DNA from: Bigelowiella natans CCMP2755 | Lineage: Eukaryota; Cercozoa; Chlorarachniophyceae | Direction of reading: 5' to 3' | DNA: 21,192 nt | NCBI GenBank assembly: GCA_000320545.1 | Contig: ADNK01001604.1 | Coordinates: 1-21,192, forward strand | Shown: piece after piece, positions 20,738-21,192 of the stretch | Numbering within the stretch: position 1 is the first letter of the stretch | How the letters are laid out: each line of letters starts with the position of its first letter | The notes under the pieces: model-generated | Told to the model about the DNA's origin: nothing | Databases searched by the model: none | The model's input: only the letters and a program-made list of their open reading frames with translations | Made by a program: the position numbers and the translations under genes

Positions 20738-20920
20738 GCTGCTACTACTACAACTATAACAACAGCAATAACGACGATGACAACCGCTACTCCTCCTAAT
20801 CCTTCACTGTCGCACAGCCCATGAGGCCCAAAAACACAAACACAAGCGCAGAAATAACAAGCAGAATCATCAAGTTCCTTTCGAGAACCGACCCTTGTCT
20901 TCTCCCACACGGATTTCCAG
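19231..20920 (-). CDS. Possible two-pass membrane protein with a lumenal or extracellular domain, 5' end unresolved
   Basis: Phase-consistent exons: 20920-20808, 20539-20454, 20285-20259, 20159-19995, 19815-19743, 19694-19647, 19538-19461, 19383-19231. Good splice sites include donors GTAAGT (20453), GTAACT (19994), GTGAGT (19742) and GTGAGG (19460). The first exon holds a strong membrane segment (ILLVISALVFVFLGLMG). The last holds a second (AIIVGLIIALLVV) followed by a very basic tail (RHPKRGYPNLRRGRK). Between them lies about 190 residues with HNLSR and HHNSSNKS, possible N-glycosylation sites, which would suit an outside-facing domain. I do not recognise the family. The 27-nt exon is the weakest link. 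Upstream, ATG 21048 opens a plausible cytoplasmic start (MRRIITSLDCCEKDEPEG), but it runs one base out of frame with the membrane segment. Confidence 0.48.
19889..19933. repeat. G19 homopolymer followed by (AGG)n
   Basis: Nineteen G in a row (19889-19907), then AGG repeats to about 19933. On the minus strand this is a C/CCT tract ending CCCTCAG, inside the 19816-19994 intron of the membrane-protein gene. The G-rich strand could form a G-quadruplex. Confidence 0.92.
20630..20750. repeat. (AT)n and (CTA)n microsatellites
   Basis: (AT)n at about 20630-20660 and (CTA)n at about 20704-20750, both in the intron between the first two exons assigned to the membrane-protein gene. The open frames crossing them are repeat products. 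Confidence 0.9.
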
Positions 20921-21192
20921 CTGCCGTACATGCTACTACTACTGTCTCCAAGGTCTCTCGCCGATTTCTCGGAAGACCCCTCCCCCTCCCCCCCCCCTTC
21001 AGGTTCGTCTTTCTCGCAGCAGTCCAGCGAAGTGATGATCCTCCTCATGCTCGGCTTGGGGGAGAGCACAGCTAAGAGGGCCGCGCTATGAGGGGGTGGG
21101 GGGGAACAAAAACAGTACACATACGCTCATGGGCATTCCTCATTCTCCCGGTATTCTTTGAACCAACCGCCTTCTGCTGCTGTCTAGACTTA

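Noticed and set aside
1-21192. CRISPR array, bacterial operons, tRNA or rRNA genes
   Set aside because: The tandem repeats are microsatellites without spacers, the genes are intron-split eukaryotic ones, and no cloverleaf or rRNA core sequence was seen.

Overview
The window is nuclear DNA of an intron-rich eukaryote. I cannot name the species. Four lines of evidence support this: spliceosome and exosome genes cut into many short exons with GT-AG introns (often about 55-300 bp), TACTAAC-like branch sites in places, a non-LTR retrotransposon, and dense microsatellites. A protist or alga is a reasonable guess, but nothing here decides it. Most real coding sequence lies in exons too short to stand out as long ORFs, and I found it by matching protein families and checking splice phase exon by exon.

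Layout. 1-3829 (minus strand) is the gene for the spliceosomal cyclophilin CWC27, at least 16 exons, with microsatellites filling its introns. 3830-5130 is AT-rich; it separates CWC27 from a divergent plus-strand gene of unknown function (about 5132-5808, perhaps starting near 4697) that ends in a four-fold 24-bp repeat. 5892-6921 is a CCCH zinc-finger gene with one 58-bp intron and four good fingers; a fifth finger just downstream is broken by three single-base losses. About 7530-11900 (minus) is a nearly full-length LINE with an RNA-binding-like ORF1, an APE endonuclease, a reverse transcriptase and a C-terminal zinc knuckle, disabled by one frameshift and one stop codon. 12000-14090 has no recognisable gene but is rich in CTAG/GCTAGC and carries two copies of a 51-nt hairpin. 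14091-16921 (plus) is the exosome cap subunit RRP4 in nine exons. 16922-18470 holds only microsatellites and weak ORFs. 18472-19048 (minus) is a tentative small gene. 19231 to about 21048 (minus) is a tentative gene for a protein with two membrane segments; its 5' end is unresolved.

The two named genes both act in RNA processing: CWC27 in the activated spliceosome, RRP4 in 3'-5' RNA decay and processing. The CCCH protein is probably an RNA binder too. Nothing shows that these genes are co-regulated.
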